Source: an uncultured Pseudomonadota bacterium
GTDB lineage: Bacteria; Pseudomonadota; Gammaproteobacteria; Methylococcales; Methylomonadaceae
Assembly (NCBI GenBank): GCA_903834465.1
Contig: CAILJB010000112.1
Coordinates: 29,835-93,834, forward strand
Reading direction: 5' to 3'
DNA length: 64,000 nucleotides
Position numbers and translations under genes: made by a program. The notes beneath the pieces are model-generated. The model worked only from the letters and a program-made list of their open reading frames with translations. It was not told where the DNA came from and made no database searches. Of the stretch, positions 53,701-62,680 are shown piece by piece. Position 1 is the stretch's first letter, and each line of letters starts with the position of its first letter.

Positions 53701-55632
53701 ATGACTCAGGCAGTGATTCACGTTCTACTTGTTGAAGATGAAGAAAACGACGCTTTTCTCGTTAAAACGGCATTAAAAAAAAACAAATACGTTCATTTTG
53801 ATGTGATATGGGTTCAATCGCTTGGATTAGCAAAAAAAGAATTAGCCTTAAATTCTCATTTTGATGTGATATTGTTAGATTTGTCACTTCCTGATTCCCA
53901 AGGATTAGAAACAGTAAGATTGGCAAAACAACTTGCAGGTAAAATTCCAATTGTCGTTTTAACCGGCAAAGAAAATATCGAATTCGCTTTGACGGCATTA
54001 AAAGAAGGCGCAACCGATTACACCGCAAAAGATATTATCTATAATGGTTCAACTTCTTTAGTGCGTGTCATTCGATATGCCATGCAGCGTGTTGAACTCG
54101 ATAAAAATCGTCAATTATTGATTGAAGCCAATTTAGGTTTAGATTTATTTCATACTCTCAGTCGCATAGCAATTGTTTGTGAAACGGATTTGACTGGATA
54201 TATTAGCTTTGTAAATGAGAATTTTTGCGCTATTTCGGGCTACAGTGAAAAAGAATTGCTCGGATTTAAACATAAAGTCTTGAATTCAGGATTTCATGAC
54301 AAAGAATTTTATCTCAATATGTGGTCGCTGATAAAAAGCGGCAGAATCTGGTCGGGGGAAATGTGTAATCGCAACAAAGCAGGCTCTTTGTATTGGATTC
54401 AAGGTATTATTTTTCCTGTTTTTCATGAAAATAATCCCCATCAGCATTATAAATACTCTTTTTTAGGGCTTGATATTACCGATAAAAAGCAACGCGAGCA
54501 GGCAATGCAACATCGCGCCGCACTTTATGAAATAGCCATTAAAACTACCGATGGTTTTTGTCGGATAGATAGTAGTGGAAAATTTTTAGAAGTCAGTGAC
54601 GGTTATTGTGAGCTTTCAGGTTATAGCCGAGATGAATTGCTCTCGATGAATATATTGAAAATGACGGGGAATTTCGCGCTTAGTTTACAACAATTCAGTC
54701 AAATCGTTCAAGGTAACGGTAAAACATTTGAAATTCAGCAACAACGTAAAGACGGTTCAACATGGATTGCAGAAGTTACTGCCTCATATTTTTCTACATT
54801 AAATGACAGTAGTTTATTTGTCTTTTTGCATGACATTACTGAACGAATGGAAATGCAAAAGCGTGAGCAAATTTTGCGTGAACAACTTTTGCAAATTCAA
54901 AAAATAGACAGTATTGGTCGCCTTGCCGCCGGAATTGGACATGATTTTAATAACATTTTGACGAGCATTTTGGGCTTTAACGAAATGAATAAAATTATCG
55001 TCGATGAAGATATTCGAGACGAGTCAATTAAAACCATGTTAAATCAAAACTTAGAGCATGTTGAAATTGCCGGTAAACGTGCTGTTGAGTTGATTGCTAA
55101 AATGATGGGGTATTGTCGCCAACATACTGTGTCCACTGAAATTGAACAAATAAAAGTTACAAAATCTACCCGCAAAATTATCGAAGAAGTTGTTGAAATG
55201 GTGCAAGTGGGGTTAATGAAAAAAATTACGATTGAACTCGATTTAAACGATACGCCGCCAATTTTCATTGATCCAATTGATTTACATCAGATTATAACGA
55301 ATTTATTGGTAAATGCGCGTGACGCTATGAAATTAAACGGCGGCGTTATCAAAGTGAAACTCGCAACAGTCGAGCTACTCACGCACCAATGCGCGGCGTG
55401 TTTAAAATCTGTTGAAGGTAAATTCATTGAACTTAGCGTCACGGATAGCGGTACAGGCATCGATAAAAAAATGATTGATCAAATTTTTGATCCATTTTTC
55501 ACTACAAAAAAAGAAGGCGAAGGTACAGGGCTTGGATTGTCAACAGTGAGCGGCATTGTGCATCATGCTCATGGGCATATTTTGATTGATTCGCAGCTAG
55601 AGACGGGAAGTACATTTAAACTGTTGTTTTAG
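53701..55632 (+). CDS. Receiver-PAS-PAS histidine kinase
   Basis: 643-residue cytoplasmic hybrid sensor. An N-terminal receiver domain (1-125) has the phosphoacceptor D60 in VILLDLSLPDS and acidic pair VEDEEN. Two PAS domains follow: about 150-255 (TGYISFVNENFCAISGYSEKE) and 280-390 (GKFLEVSDGYCELSGYSRDE). The HisKA helix is RLAAGIGHDFNNILTSILGF, with the phosphoacceptor His in GHDFNN. The ATPase domain has TNLLVNARDAM, DSGTGID, FDPFFTTK and GTGLGLSTV. No membrane segment is present. No partner regulator is adjacent. What the PAS domains sense is unknown. Confidence 0.92.
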   Translation: MTQAVIHVLLVEDEENDAFLVKTALKKNKYVHFDVIWVQSLGLAKKELALNSHFDVILLDLSLPDSQGLETVRLAKQLAGKIPIVVLTGKENIEFALTALKEGATDYTAKDIIYNGSTSLVRVIRYAMQRVELDKNRQLLIEANLGLDLFHTLSRIAIVCETDLTGYISFVNENFCAISGYSEKELLGFKHKVLNSGFHDKEFYLNMWSLIKSGRIWSGEMCNRNKAGSLYWIQGIIFPVFHENNPHQHYKYSFLGLDITDKKQREQAMQHRAALYEIAIKTTDGFCRIDSSGKFLEVSDGYCELSGYSRDELLSMNILKMTGNFALSLQQFSQIVQGNGKTFEIQQQRKDGSTWIAEVTASYFSTLNDSSLFVFLHDITERMEMQKREQILREQLLQIQKIDSIGRLAAGIGHDFNNILTSILGFNEMNKIIVDEDIRDESIKTMLNQNLEHVEIAGKRAVELIAKMMGYCRQHTVSTEIEQIKVTKSTRKIIEEVVEMVQVGLMKKITIELDLNDTPPIFIDPIDLHQIITNLLVNARDAMKLNGGVIKVKLATVELLTHQCAACLKSVEGKFIELSVTDSGTGIDKKMIDQIFDPFFTTKKEGEGTGLGLSTVSGIVHHAHGHILIDSQLETGSTFKLLF

Positions 55633-55716
55633 TAATCATCACGAATAACTTTACTGACTTTGTTAAAAATTTTCGATTAAGACGCTATTTTTAGGAATAA
55701 AAAACATCAATTCAAA

Positions 55717-55760
55717 ACAAAACGTTGCTTGTAGGGTATTCTCGCAAGTGACGTTTTTTT
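55717..55760 (+). terminator. Probable terminator after the histidine kinase gene
   Basis: CGTTGCTTG pairs with CAAGTGACG (two G-U pairs in RNA), and a run of seven T follows. The rest of 55633-55918 shows nothing recognised. Confidence 0.65.
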
Positions 55761-55918
55761 GTGCCTGCCGAAAAATGACCGCTAGATTGTTTATCACAAA
55801 ATTAAAAATCGATATTCACTGATAACGAAATTGTAAAATGAAACGGTAGGTTTAAACAAACGTCATCAAATTAAAAAAGCGGTAAAATTGCCATTTTTAA
55901 ATATTCTTTGGTTGCACA

Positions 55919-56413
55919 ATGAAAATCACACAACGTATTTTTTTTGCAGTCACATTACTTGTATTAATCGCAGGTGTTTTTTTTAGTCAAAACAAAACCA
56001 TTCCAAACATGACATTTACCACGTTAAATGGTGAGCAAATGTCATTTGAAAATTTGCGTGGCAAACCAGTTGTTGTGACGTTTTGGGCAACGGATTGTCA
56101 GAGTTGTTTAAAAGAAATTCCGCTATGGCTCGATTTATATTCGCGTTATCACGGACAAGGTTTGGAAATTATTGCAGTGACCATGTATTACGACCCACCG
56201 AATCATGTGATTGAATTTACTAAAATGCGTCCTCTGCCCTATCCAATTACGTTAGATATTGAGGCGAAATTAGCCAATGCCTTTGGAGGGGTAAAAGTTA
56301 CGCCAACAACGTTTTTGCTTAATCCAAAAGGTGAAATTGTTTGGCAAAAAACCGGCTTGTTCGATTTATTTGAATTGCAGCCGCAAATCGAAACTTTTTT
56401 AAAGGAAAAATAA
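55919..56413 (+). CDS. TlpA/ResA-like membrane-anchored thioredoxin
   Basis: 164-residue protein with an N-terminal membrane anchor (residues 5-23) and a periplasmic thioredoxin domain. The active site is CQSC (C60, C63) in FWATDCQSC, and the cis-proline motif is KVTPTTFLL. Such proteins reduce disulfides outside the cytoplasm, often for cytochrome c maturation. Its stop overlaps the ATG of the next gene (TAATG), so the pair is translated together. Partner here is HemJ, which fits a heme or cytochrome context; that link is inference. Confidence 0.88.
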   Translation: MKITQRIFFAVTLLVLIAGVFFSQNKTIPNMTFTTLNGEQMSFENLRGKPVVVTFWATDCQSCLKEIPLWLDLYSRYHGQGLEIIAVTMYYDPPNHVIEFTKMRPLPYPITLDIEAKLANAFGGVKVTPTTFLLNPKGEIVWQKTGLFDLFELQPQIETFLKEK

Positions 56414-56838
56414 TGCTTTGGTTAAAAGCTCTACATTTAATTACGATGGTATGTTGGTTTGCGGGTTTATTTTATTTGCCGCGTTTGTACGTTTATCACG
56501 CCATGAGCGACGATAACGCAAGTGACGAACGTTTTAAAATTATGGAGCGTAAACTGTTTTTCGGTATCATGACCCCGTCGATGATGGCGACATTTGTATT
56601 TGGCATTTGGTTACTAATTGCGGGTGCGTGGCAAATGTATTCGCACGCAGGATGGTTACACATTAAATTGGTGTTGTTGCTAGTTTTAGTAATTTACCAT
56701 TATTTTTGCTGGCAATGGCTAAAAGATTTCCGAGATAACCAAAATAAGCACGACCATATTTTTTATCGCTGGATGAATGAAATTCCGGTGCTGTTTTTAA
56801 TTGCTATTATTATTTTGGCAGTTGTCAAACCATTTTGA
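56413..56838 (+). CDS. hemJ: Protoporphyrinogen IX oxidase HemJ
   Basis: 141-residue inner-membrane protein of the HemJ (UPF0093) family with four membrane segments. The conserved His at KALHLITMVCWFAGLFYLPRL near the N-terminus, the KIMERKLFFGIMTPSM block and the WLHIKLVLLLVLVIYHY segment are hallmarks. It oxidises protoporphyrinogen IX in heme synthesis. The start overlaps the stop of the TlpA-like gene by one base. It converges on the SnoaL-like gene with a hairpin between. Confidence 0.93.
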   Translation: MLWLKALHLITMVCWFAGLFYLPRLYVYHAMSDDNASDERFKIMERKLFFGIMTPSMMATFVFGIWLLIAGAWQMYSHAGWLHIKLVLLLVLVIYHYFCWQWLKDFRDNQNKHDHIFYRWMNEIPVLFLIAIIILAVVKPF

Positions 56839-56840
56839 AA

Positions 56841-56863
56841 AAAACGGGCAGTAAGAACTGCCC
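56841..56863 (-). terminator. Terminator after the SnoaL-like gene
   Basis: GGGCAGT pairs with ACTGCCC around a four-base loop. On the minus strand the stem is followed by seven T, the proper direction for the SnoaL-like gene. It may also stop hemJ transcripts. Confidence 0.8.
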
Positions 56864-56879
56864 ATCCCATCACAAAAAA

Positions 56880-57290
56880 TTACGCGCTAACTTGGGCAAT
56901 CCAATCTTGCAAATTGTAGTAATTCGTAATACGAGCCACTTTATTGTCGCGAATTTCAAAAAATGCACCTGCTGGCAAATGGTATTTTTGACCTTGTGCT
57001 TCAGGCAAGCCTTCATCGGTTTGTAAATATTCGCCTAACACCACAAATTCAGCCGCCGCACGTTTTCCATCTGCGCTTGCCATAATCACCATATCGACAA
57101 GCTGTTCTTTATAATTTGAGTTCATGCACGCCATGAATTGCGTAAAGGCTTCTTTGCCAATATCGCGTTTGCCTTGATTGATGTCGTGAATCACATCATC
57201 GGTCAATAAATTTAAAAACGTATCCATATCACCGTTGTTGAATGCGGCGTAATAATTTTCAATCAGTGCAATCGCTGCTGCTTGACTCAT
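56880..57290 (-). CDS. SnoaL/ketosteroid-isomerase-like (NTF2-fold) protein
   Basis: 136-residue cone-shaped alpha+beta fold protein. AIALIENYYAAFNNGDMDTFLNLL and DDVIHDINQGKRDIGKEAF give the family start, and KVARITNYYNLQDWIAQ the end. Members include isomerases, cyclases and many of unknown role, so no reaction is assigned. ATG at 57290 has an AAGGGAAA ribosome site; a frame opening 21 bases earlier is not needed. Confidence 0.85.
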   Translation of the reverse strand: MSQAAAIALIENYYAAFNNGDMDTFLNLLTDDVIHDINQGKRDIGKEAFTQFMACMNSNYKEQLVDMVIMASADGKRAAAEFVVLGEYLQTDEGLPEAQGQKYHLPAGAFFEIRDNKVARITNYYNLQDWIAQVSA

Positions 57291-57394
57291 GTGATTTCCC
57301 TTATAAAACAAAATTAAAAGTTAGTGTAAGAATGCCTATTTTAGCCGAGAATAAAAAAAAATTATAAAAAACTGGTTTTTTCAAAAAAGATTGC

Positions 57395-57400
57395 TATACT
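57395..57400 (+). promoter_or_regulatory. -10 element for tRNA-Leu
   Basis: TATACT lies 12 bases before the tRNA. The -35 is weak. Confidence 0.45.
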
Positions 57401-57411
57401 TTACCTACTTT

Positions 57412-57498
57412 GCCGGGGTGGCGGAACTGGTAGACGCGCCGGATTCAAAATCCGGTGGGGGTGACTCCGTGCCGGTTCGATTCCGGCCCTCGGTACCA
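57412..57498 (+). tRNA. tRNA-Leu (anticodon CAA)
   Basis: 87-base class II tRNA with an encoded CCA. The acceptor GCCGGGG pairs with CCTCGGT (two wobble pairs). The anticodon stem CCGGA/TCCGG encloses loop TTCAAAA, giving anticodon CAA, which reads UUG. A long variable arm and the TTCGATT T-loop are present. Confidence 0.95.
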
Positions 57499-57503
57499 AA
57501 GTA

Positions 57504-57540
57504 AAAAGTCTTAATAGCAACAGCTATTAAGACTTTTTTT
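57504..57540 (+). terminator. Terminator after tRNA-Leu
   Basis: A 15-base perfect stem (ending AATAGC/GCTATT) with a four-base loop and T run follows the tRNA within a few bases. Confidence 0.9.
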
Positions 57541-57573
57541 ATGGGCAAAATTTTTTCAAGGCACAATACTTTT

Positions 57574-59217
57574 ATGCTTGAATCTTCTCAATTTTCTCGT
57601 CTCGATATTGCCTTTGCACAATTTTTTAGTGCATTGACGACCTTTTCAAATCACGAAAAGGAAATGTTAGAAAATCTGCTTGCACACTTATCTTTTACAC
57701 AATATCAGGGTAATACCTGCCTTAAACTCAATGCGCCACAACAGCAATTACTGCTCAATTCGGGTTTAGTCACCTCGCCCCAAAACAATTCAATTGTTTT
57801 ACCGTTCCATCTCGACGAACACGCGCATCTCTATTTGCGGCGTTATTGGGATTATGAACAAGGTTTAATTGCCAAATTACGCGGCATGGAGAAAATTGAT
57901 TTATCGGTTTCTAGTTTGGATGAAACGCTCAATTCTTTTTTTGAACAGTCGACAGAATTAGAAACAAATTGGCAACGCGAAGCGGCAAAATGTGCGATGC
58001 AGCAAGCCTTTACTATCATCACCGGTGGTCCAGGGACGGGCAAAACGACAACTGTTGTTAAAATCCTCGCACTTTTGCAAACGCTCAATGCCGATAAACC
58101 GCTGCATATTGCATTAGCTGCGCCGACAGGTAAAGCCGCCATGCGTTTACAAGAATCGATTACGCACAGTAAACAAGCCCTGAATTGCGCTGAAACGATA
58201 AAAAACACACTGCCTGAAACTGTTACCACATTACACCGTTTACTTGGCGCAAAACCGCCCTCACCTTATTTTCGCTATAATGCGATGAATTTATTGCCAT
58301 ACGATTTAATCGTTATCGACGAAGCCTCGATGATCGATTTGGCGATGATGAGCAAATTGGTTTCCGCCATTAAACCGACGGCACGGTTAATTTTATTGGG
58401 TGATAAAGAACAACTTGCCTCAGTTGAATCCGGCACCGTTCTCGCCGATTTAACGCAAGCTCTGCCACAAAATACCATCGAATTACAAAAAACGTATCGC
58501 TTCAAAGGTGAAATTAAAGCCTTCGCACAAGCCATTAACCAACAAAATGCACAACAAGCATGGAAAATTACGCAACAAAATTCCGAAATCATCCAACAGT
58601 TAGGCGAAGAGTATTTATCTTATTTAGTTGAACAACACAGCGAGTATTTTCAACGCATAAAATCTGGTGCAAATTTTTCCGAAATTTATGCAGCATTTAA
58701 TCGGTTTCAAATTTTGTGCGCCCATCGAGAAGGTAAAAATAGCGTTTCAGATTTGAATTATCGATTGGAAAAAGCCTTGCGTGACAAAAGAGTTATCAAT
58801 TTATCAACGACGTGGTATATAGGACGACCTGTCATGGTGACGCAAAATAACGCCGCGTTGCAATTATATAACGGTGACATTGGCATTTGTCTACCCGATG
58901 AACATGGCGTAATTAAAGTTTTTTTCCCGCGACCAAATGAAAGCCAACAAGGTTATTCGCCGGCACGCTTGCCGCATTGTGAAACGGTTTTTGCCATGAC
59001 CATTCATAAAAGCCAAGGCTCTGAATTTGAGGAAGTGTGTGTGTGTTTACCTGAAAATAGGCAGACTATTTTGACCAAAGAGTTGCTTTATACCGCCATT
59101 ACTCGTGCTAAACAGCGCATTAAATTAGTGACTACCGAAGCGATTTTTACCGCAACCGTGCAAGCCAGCGTGGCACGGATAACAGGATTGGTCGAACAGC
59201 TCAAAATTAACCTATAA
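57574..59217 (+). CDS. recD: Exodeoxyribonuclease V alpha subunit (RecD)
   Basis: 547-residue superfamily 1B helicase, the 5'-3' motor of RecBCD. Walker A GGPGTGKTT is at about 151-159. Motif II VIDEASMIDLAMM, the GDKEQLASVESG block, late motif MTIHKSQGSEFEEV and LYTAITRAKQRI are present. It is somewhat shorter than E. coli RecD (608). The ATG at 57574 is chosen because an earlier in-frame ATG at 57541 lies directly after the tRNA terminator T run and lacks a ribosome site. The usual upstream recB is missing; the tRNA sits there instead, so recBC must be elsewhere. Confidence 0.92.
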   Translation: MLESSQFSRLDIAFAQFFSALTTFSNHEKEMLENLLAHLSFTQYQGNTCLKLNAPQQQLLLNSGLVTSPQNNSIVLPFHLDEHAHLYLRRYWDYEQGLIAKLRGMEKIDLSVSSLDETLNSFFEQSTELETNWQREAAKCAMQQAFTIITGGPGTGKTTTVVKILALLQTLNADKPLHIALAAPTGKAAMRLQESITHSKQALNCAETIKNTLPETVTTLHRLLGAKPPSPYFRYNAMNLLPYDLIVIDEASMIDLAMMSKLVSAIKPTARLILLGDKEQLASVESGTVLADLTQALPQNTIELQKTYRFKGEIKAFAQAINQQNAQQAWKITQQNSEIIQQLGEEYLSYLVEQHSEYFQRIKSGANFSEIYAAFNRFQILCAHREGKNSVSDLNYRLEKALRDKRVINLSTTWYIGRPVMVTQNNAALQLYNGDIGICLPDEHGVIKVFFPRPNESQQGYSPARLPHCETVFAMTIHKSQGSEFEEVCVCLPENRQTILTKELLYTAITRAKQRIKLVTTEAIFTATVQASVARITGLVEQLKINL

Positions 59218-59253
59218 TTAACACCATTTTAAATTGTTAATGAGTGGATTTTT

Positions 59254-59676
59254 ATGCAAAACACCGTCGTTACCGCTACAGAAATCAAAACTGCGCTGAC
59301 CAATATTCGGCAAGCCGCGGCAGAATTGTATCGTTTCACCGAAAAACTCACCTTACTGAAAATGGTGCATCAAGTAACGGTGCAAATTATCAAAGCCGTC
59401 GATTTATTGCAAAAAGAAGTAAATCAATCACGTCACGAAGCAGACTTGCTTGACGCATTAGAATCGTCTAAATCTGCCGCCTTTTTAGAAGAAGTCGTCG
59501 ATGCAGACACGATGAGTGAATTGGAAGATTATATTTTGTCATTTACAAAACAATTGGACGACGAAGATTTAACACGCTTTTTAAGCGAAATCATGGATAA
59601 AGTCGAAATGAAATACAATGTGGTACTTGAGAAAACGCATGAATTTAATGCGTTAGTTAAAGATGAATTGGAATAG
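59254..59676 (+). CDS. Helical protein of unknown function
   Basis: 140-residue, all-helical, charged soluble protein with heptad-like leucine spacing, likely coiled coil. A middle segment is acidic (EEVVDADTMSELEDYI). It is not recognised as any family; a CheZ-like role was considered but no catalytic pattern was seen. A GAGTGG ribosome site lies before the ATG. It overlaps the DUF486 gene by 14 bases and follows recD by about 35 bases, so the three are probably one transcript. Confidence 0.7.
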   Translation: MQNTVVTATEIKTALTNIRQAAAELYRFTEKLTLLKMVHQVTVQIIKAVDLLQKEVNQSRHEADLLDALESSKSAAFLEEVVDADTMSELEDYILSFTKQLDDEDLTRFLSEIMDKVEMKYNVVLEKTHEFNALVKDELE

Positions 59677-60043
59677 TCTCGCGGTGTTAACCAATCTACA
59701 CCCCGTTATCGTCAGTATTGGTTTATTGATTTGCGGCAATATATTTATGACGTTTGCGTGGTATGCTCATTTAAAAGAAATGCACGATAAACCGTGGTTT
59801 TTAGCGGCGTTTGCGAGCTGGTTTATTGCCTTGTTTGAATATTTATTGCAAGTCCCCGCAAATCGCATTGGTTATACGGTGCTGACGATTGGGCAACTTA
59901 AAATTATTCAAGAAGTTATTACACTGTCGTTATTTGTTCCCTTTTCGATTTATTATTTACGCGAACCATTAAAACTTGATTATTTATGGGCAGGCTTTTG
60001 TTTACTTGGCGCGGCGTATTTCGTATTTCGAGACAAACTCTAA
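59663..60043 (+). CDS. DMT-family membrane protein (DUF486)
   Basis: 126-residue inner-membrane protein with four membrane segments. The block TFAWYAHLKEM and the segment FEYLLQVPANRIGY identify DUF486, and GQLKIIQEVITLSLFVPFSI and YLWAGFCLLGAAYFVF finish it. The fold resembles half of a drug/metabolite transporter, which suggests a dimer, but no substrate is known. The start ATG overlaps the preceding gene. Confidence 0.88.
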   Translation: MNWNSLAVLTNLHPVIVSIGLLICGNIFMTFAWYAHLKEMHDKPWFLAAFASWFIALFEYLLQVPANRIGYTVLTIGQLKIIQEVITLSLFVPFSIYYLREPLKLDYLWAGFCLLGAAYFVFRDKL

Positions 60044-60114
60044 CGCCATAACTTGCTTTTTAACGTAAAATCGGTAAGTTATCCTTTTATTCATTTAATC
60101 GAGGGAATTGTTTT

Positions 60115-60993
60115 ATGAAACGTATCTTTCTGTTTTTAGTCACAAATATTGCCGTGATGGTAGTGATTGGGCTGATTTTCAATCTGTTAGGTCTGCACAG
60201 TTCACTTGCAGCTAACGGTGTTGATTTAGATTTGAAAAAACTGCTGCTAATGTCAGCAATTATTGGCTCTTCGGGTTCGGTTATTTCATTGATGATGTCG
60301 AAATGGTCAGCAAAAAGAGCCATGGGCGTTCATGTTATCGAATCGCCACAAAACCACACTGAACAATGGCTCGTTGATATTGTGGCGCGTCAAGCACAGC
60401 ACGCAGGAATTGCAATGCCAGAAGTAGGTATTTTCGAGGCGGCTGAACCGAATGCGTTTGCAACTGGAGCAAGTCGAAATAGCGCGTTAGTTGCTGTCAG
60501 TACCGGCTTGTTACATCAAATGAGTGCCGATGAAGTCGAAGCCGTTGTGGGACATGAAATCAGTCACGTTGCCAATGGCGATATGATTACGATGGCGTTA
60601 ATGCAAGGCGTGGTGAATACGTTTGTCTACTTCTTCGCCTCGATTATCGGTTACGTTGTCGATAAAGTGATTCTGAAAAATGAAGAGCAAGGCTATGGCA
60701 TGGCTTATTACATTACACAAATGGCAGCACAAGTCGTGTTGGGTATTTTGGCTTCAATGCTGACAATGTGGTTTTCGCGTTACCGCGAATTCAGAGCCGA
60801 TGCGGGTGGCGCGAATTTAGCCGGTCGTGAAAAAATGATTGGTGCATTGCGTGCTTTGCAACGCGCTCATGAACCCGAAGCCTTACCAGGGCAACTTGCG
60901 GCATTTGGTATCAATGGCGGTGGTGCAATGAAATTATTTATGACCCATCCACCACTCGAAGAACGTATTGCAGCTTTGCAAAACGCACGTTAA
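60115..60993 (+). CDS. htpX: Membrane zinc metalloprotease HtpX
   Basis: 292-residue inner-membrane protease of protein quality control that cleaves misfolded membrane proteins. Four membrane segments, the zinc motif VVGHEISHVANGDM (HExxH) and a downstream Glu in REFRADAGGANL are intact. Also typical are NAFATGASRNSALVAVSTGLL and MTHPPLEERIAAL near the end. A TCGAGGGA ribosome site precedes the ATG. Length matches E. coli HtpX (293). Confidence 0.96.
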   Translation: MKRIFLFLVTNIAVMVVIGLIFNLLGLHSSLAANGVDLDLKKLLLMSAIIGSSGSVISLMMSKWSAKRAMGVHVIESPQNHTEQWLVDIVARQAQHAGIAMPEVGIFEAAEPNAFATGASRNSALVAVSTGLLHQMSADEVEAVVGHEISHVANGDMITMALMQGVVNTFVYFFASIIGYVVDKVILKNEEQGYGMAYYITQMAAQVVLGILASMLTMWFSRYREFRADAGGANLAGREKMIGALRALQRAHEPEALPGQLAAFGINGGGAMKLFMTHPPLEERIAALQNAR

Positions 60994-61067
60994 TCAAACA
61001 GGTGCAAAGTAACCCACGAATCCACTTTGCACCGTTAATTTTTCGCTTAACAAACCTCTACAAAACA

Positions 61068-62249
61068 ATGAGCATCAAACTTTCTAATCGCGTAAATGCT
61101 GTAAAACCGTCTCCAACCTTAGCTATTACCGCCAGAGCCGCGCAAATGCGAGCTGCCGGTAAAGACATTATAGGTTTAGGCGCAGGTGAACCCGACTTTG
61201 ATACCCCCGATTTTATTAAACAAGCGGCGTTTGAAGCGATTAACAAAGGCTTTACTAAATACACGCCTGTTGATGGCATTGCGCCTTTGAAAAAAGCTAT
61301 TATCGACAAATTCAAAAAAGATAACGGCTTAGACTATAACGCTAAACAAATTTTAGTCTCTTGTGGCGGGAAACAAAGTTCTTTTAATTTAACGCAAGCC
61401 CTTTTAAATGCAGGCGACGAAGTCATTATTCCTGCGCCATATTGGGTATCTTATCCAGATATGGTTTTGCTTGCAGACGGTGTGCCGGTCATTATCGAAA
61501 CCACGCAAACGCAACATTTCAAAATTACGCCAGAACAATTACGCGCCGCAATTACGGATAAAACACGGTTAATTTTTATTAACAGCCCGTCGAATCCTTC
61601 AGGTGTTGCGTATTCATTAGAGGAATTGAAAGCTTTAGGTGATGTGTTAGCCGATTTTCCCAATATCATTATCGCTACCGATGATATGTACGAACACATT
61701 TTGTGGGAACAAGGTACGTTCGTAAATATTTTGAACGCGCATCCTGAATTTTACGACCGCACGATTGTGATGAATGGCGTATCAAAAGCCTATTCGATGA
61801 CCGGCTGGCGTATTGGTTATGCTGCTGGCAGCGAACAATTGATTGAAGCGATGTGTACCATTCAATCGCAAAGTACGTCTAATCCAACATCGATTTCACA
61901 ATATGCTGCCCTCGCCGCATTAACGGGCGATCAAAGTTTTATTAGTGATATGTGTGTGGAATTTAAAAAACGTCACGATTTTGTTGTCGCGGAATTAAAC
62001 AGCATCGATGGCGTGGAATGTTTACCTACCGACGGCACGTTCTATGTTTTCCCAAATGTGGAAAAATTGTTGGCACGTTTAGACGGCATTGATGACGATT
62101 TGGCGTTTTCGGATTATTTAATCGAAAAAGCAGGTGTGGCACTCGTGCCAGGTTCGGCGTTTGGAACGGCGGGACATATTCGACTTTCCATCGCAACCAG
62201 TATGGATAATCTAAAAACAGCGTTAGAACGCATTAAACAAGCGATTTAG
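61068..62249 (+). CDS. aspC: Aspartate aminotransferase (class I, type Ib)
   Basis: 393-residue PLP enzyme interconverting aspartate/oxaloacetate and glutamate/2-oxoglutarate. The start KLSNRVNAVKPSPTLAI, IGLGAGEPDFDTPDFIK, FINSPSNPSGVAY, and the PLP lysine region GVSKAYSMTGWRIGYAAG assign it to the thermophile-type Ib enzymes that may also use prephenate. The ATG at 61068 begins the conserved domain. An earlier in-frame start would add 22 unrelated residues. A terminator follows. Confidence 0.9.
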   Translation: MSIKLSNRVNAVKPSPTLAITARAAQMRAAGKDIIGLGAGEPDFDTPDFIKQAAFEAINKGFTKYTPVDGIAPLKKAIIDKFKKDNGLDYNAKQILVSCGGKQSSFNLTQALLNAGDEVIIPAPYWVSYPDMVLLADGVPVIIETTQTQHFKITPEQLRAAITDKTRLIFINSPSNPSGVAYSLEELKALGDVLADFPNIIIATDDMYEHILWEQGTFVNILNAHPEFYDRTIVMNGVSKAYSMTGWRIGYAAGSEQLIEAMCTIQSQSTSNPTSISQYAALAALTGDQSFISDMCVEFKKRHDFVVAELNSIDGVECLPTDGTFYVFPNVEKLLARLDGIDDDLAFSDYLIEKAGVALVPGSAFGTAGHIRLSIATSMDNLKTALERIKQAI

Positions 62250-62255
62250 AAACAC

Positions 62256-62284
62256 AAAAGGCGATTGTAAAATCGCCTTTTTTT
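62256..62284 (+). terminator. Terminator after aspartate aminotransferase
   Basis: AAAAGGCGATT pairs with AATCGCCTTTT around a four-base loop, followed by more T. Confidence 0.85.
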
Positions 62285-62293
62285 ATGGACTAC

Positions 62294-62680
62294 TTATTTT
62301 TGATAAATCTCATCCGGATTTTTCAACACACTTTCAATGGGTTGCCATTGTCCGTCAATCAATTGCCGATAAAAACAACTTTCACGTCCGGTATGACAAG
62401 CAATGCCGCCTTCTTGTTCAATTTTTAAAAGCAAAACATCTTCGTCGCAATCCATTTGAATACTGACAATTTTTTGTTTGTGTCCAGATTCTTCGCCTTT
62501 ACGCCACAATTTCCCGCGTGAACGTGACCAATAAACAGCGTAACCTTCCTCAACGCTAAGGTGCAATGATTCACGGTTCATCCACGCAAACATTAACACT
62601 TTGCCCGTTTTGGCATCTTGTGCGATAGCGGGGATTAAACCATCGGAGGTAAAGCGGATTTCATTTAGCCAGCTGTTCAT
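62294..62680 (-). CDS. hisI: Phosphoribosyl-AMP cyclohydrolase
   Basis: 128-residue third-step enzyme of histidine synthesis. The opening [24 protein letters not shown], the [18 protein letters not shown] block and the zinc motif [11 protein letters not shown] with CHTGRESCF are complete. It is the HisI-only form, without the fused HisE part. Its ATG overlaps the hisF stop (ATGA). hisE does not follow; aspC converges instead. Confidence 0.96.
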   Translation of the reverse strand: MNSWLNEIRFTSDGLIPAIAQDAKTGKVLMFAWMNRESLHLSVEEGYAVYWSRSRGKLWRKGEESGHKQKIVSIQMDCDEDVLLLKIEQEGGIACHTGRESCFYRQLIDGQWQPIESVLKNPDEIYQK

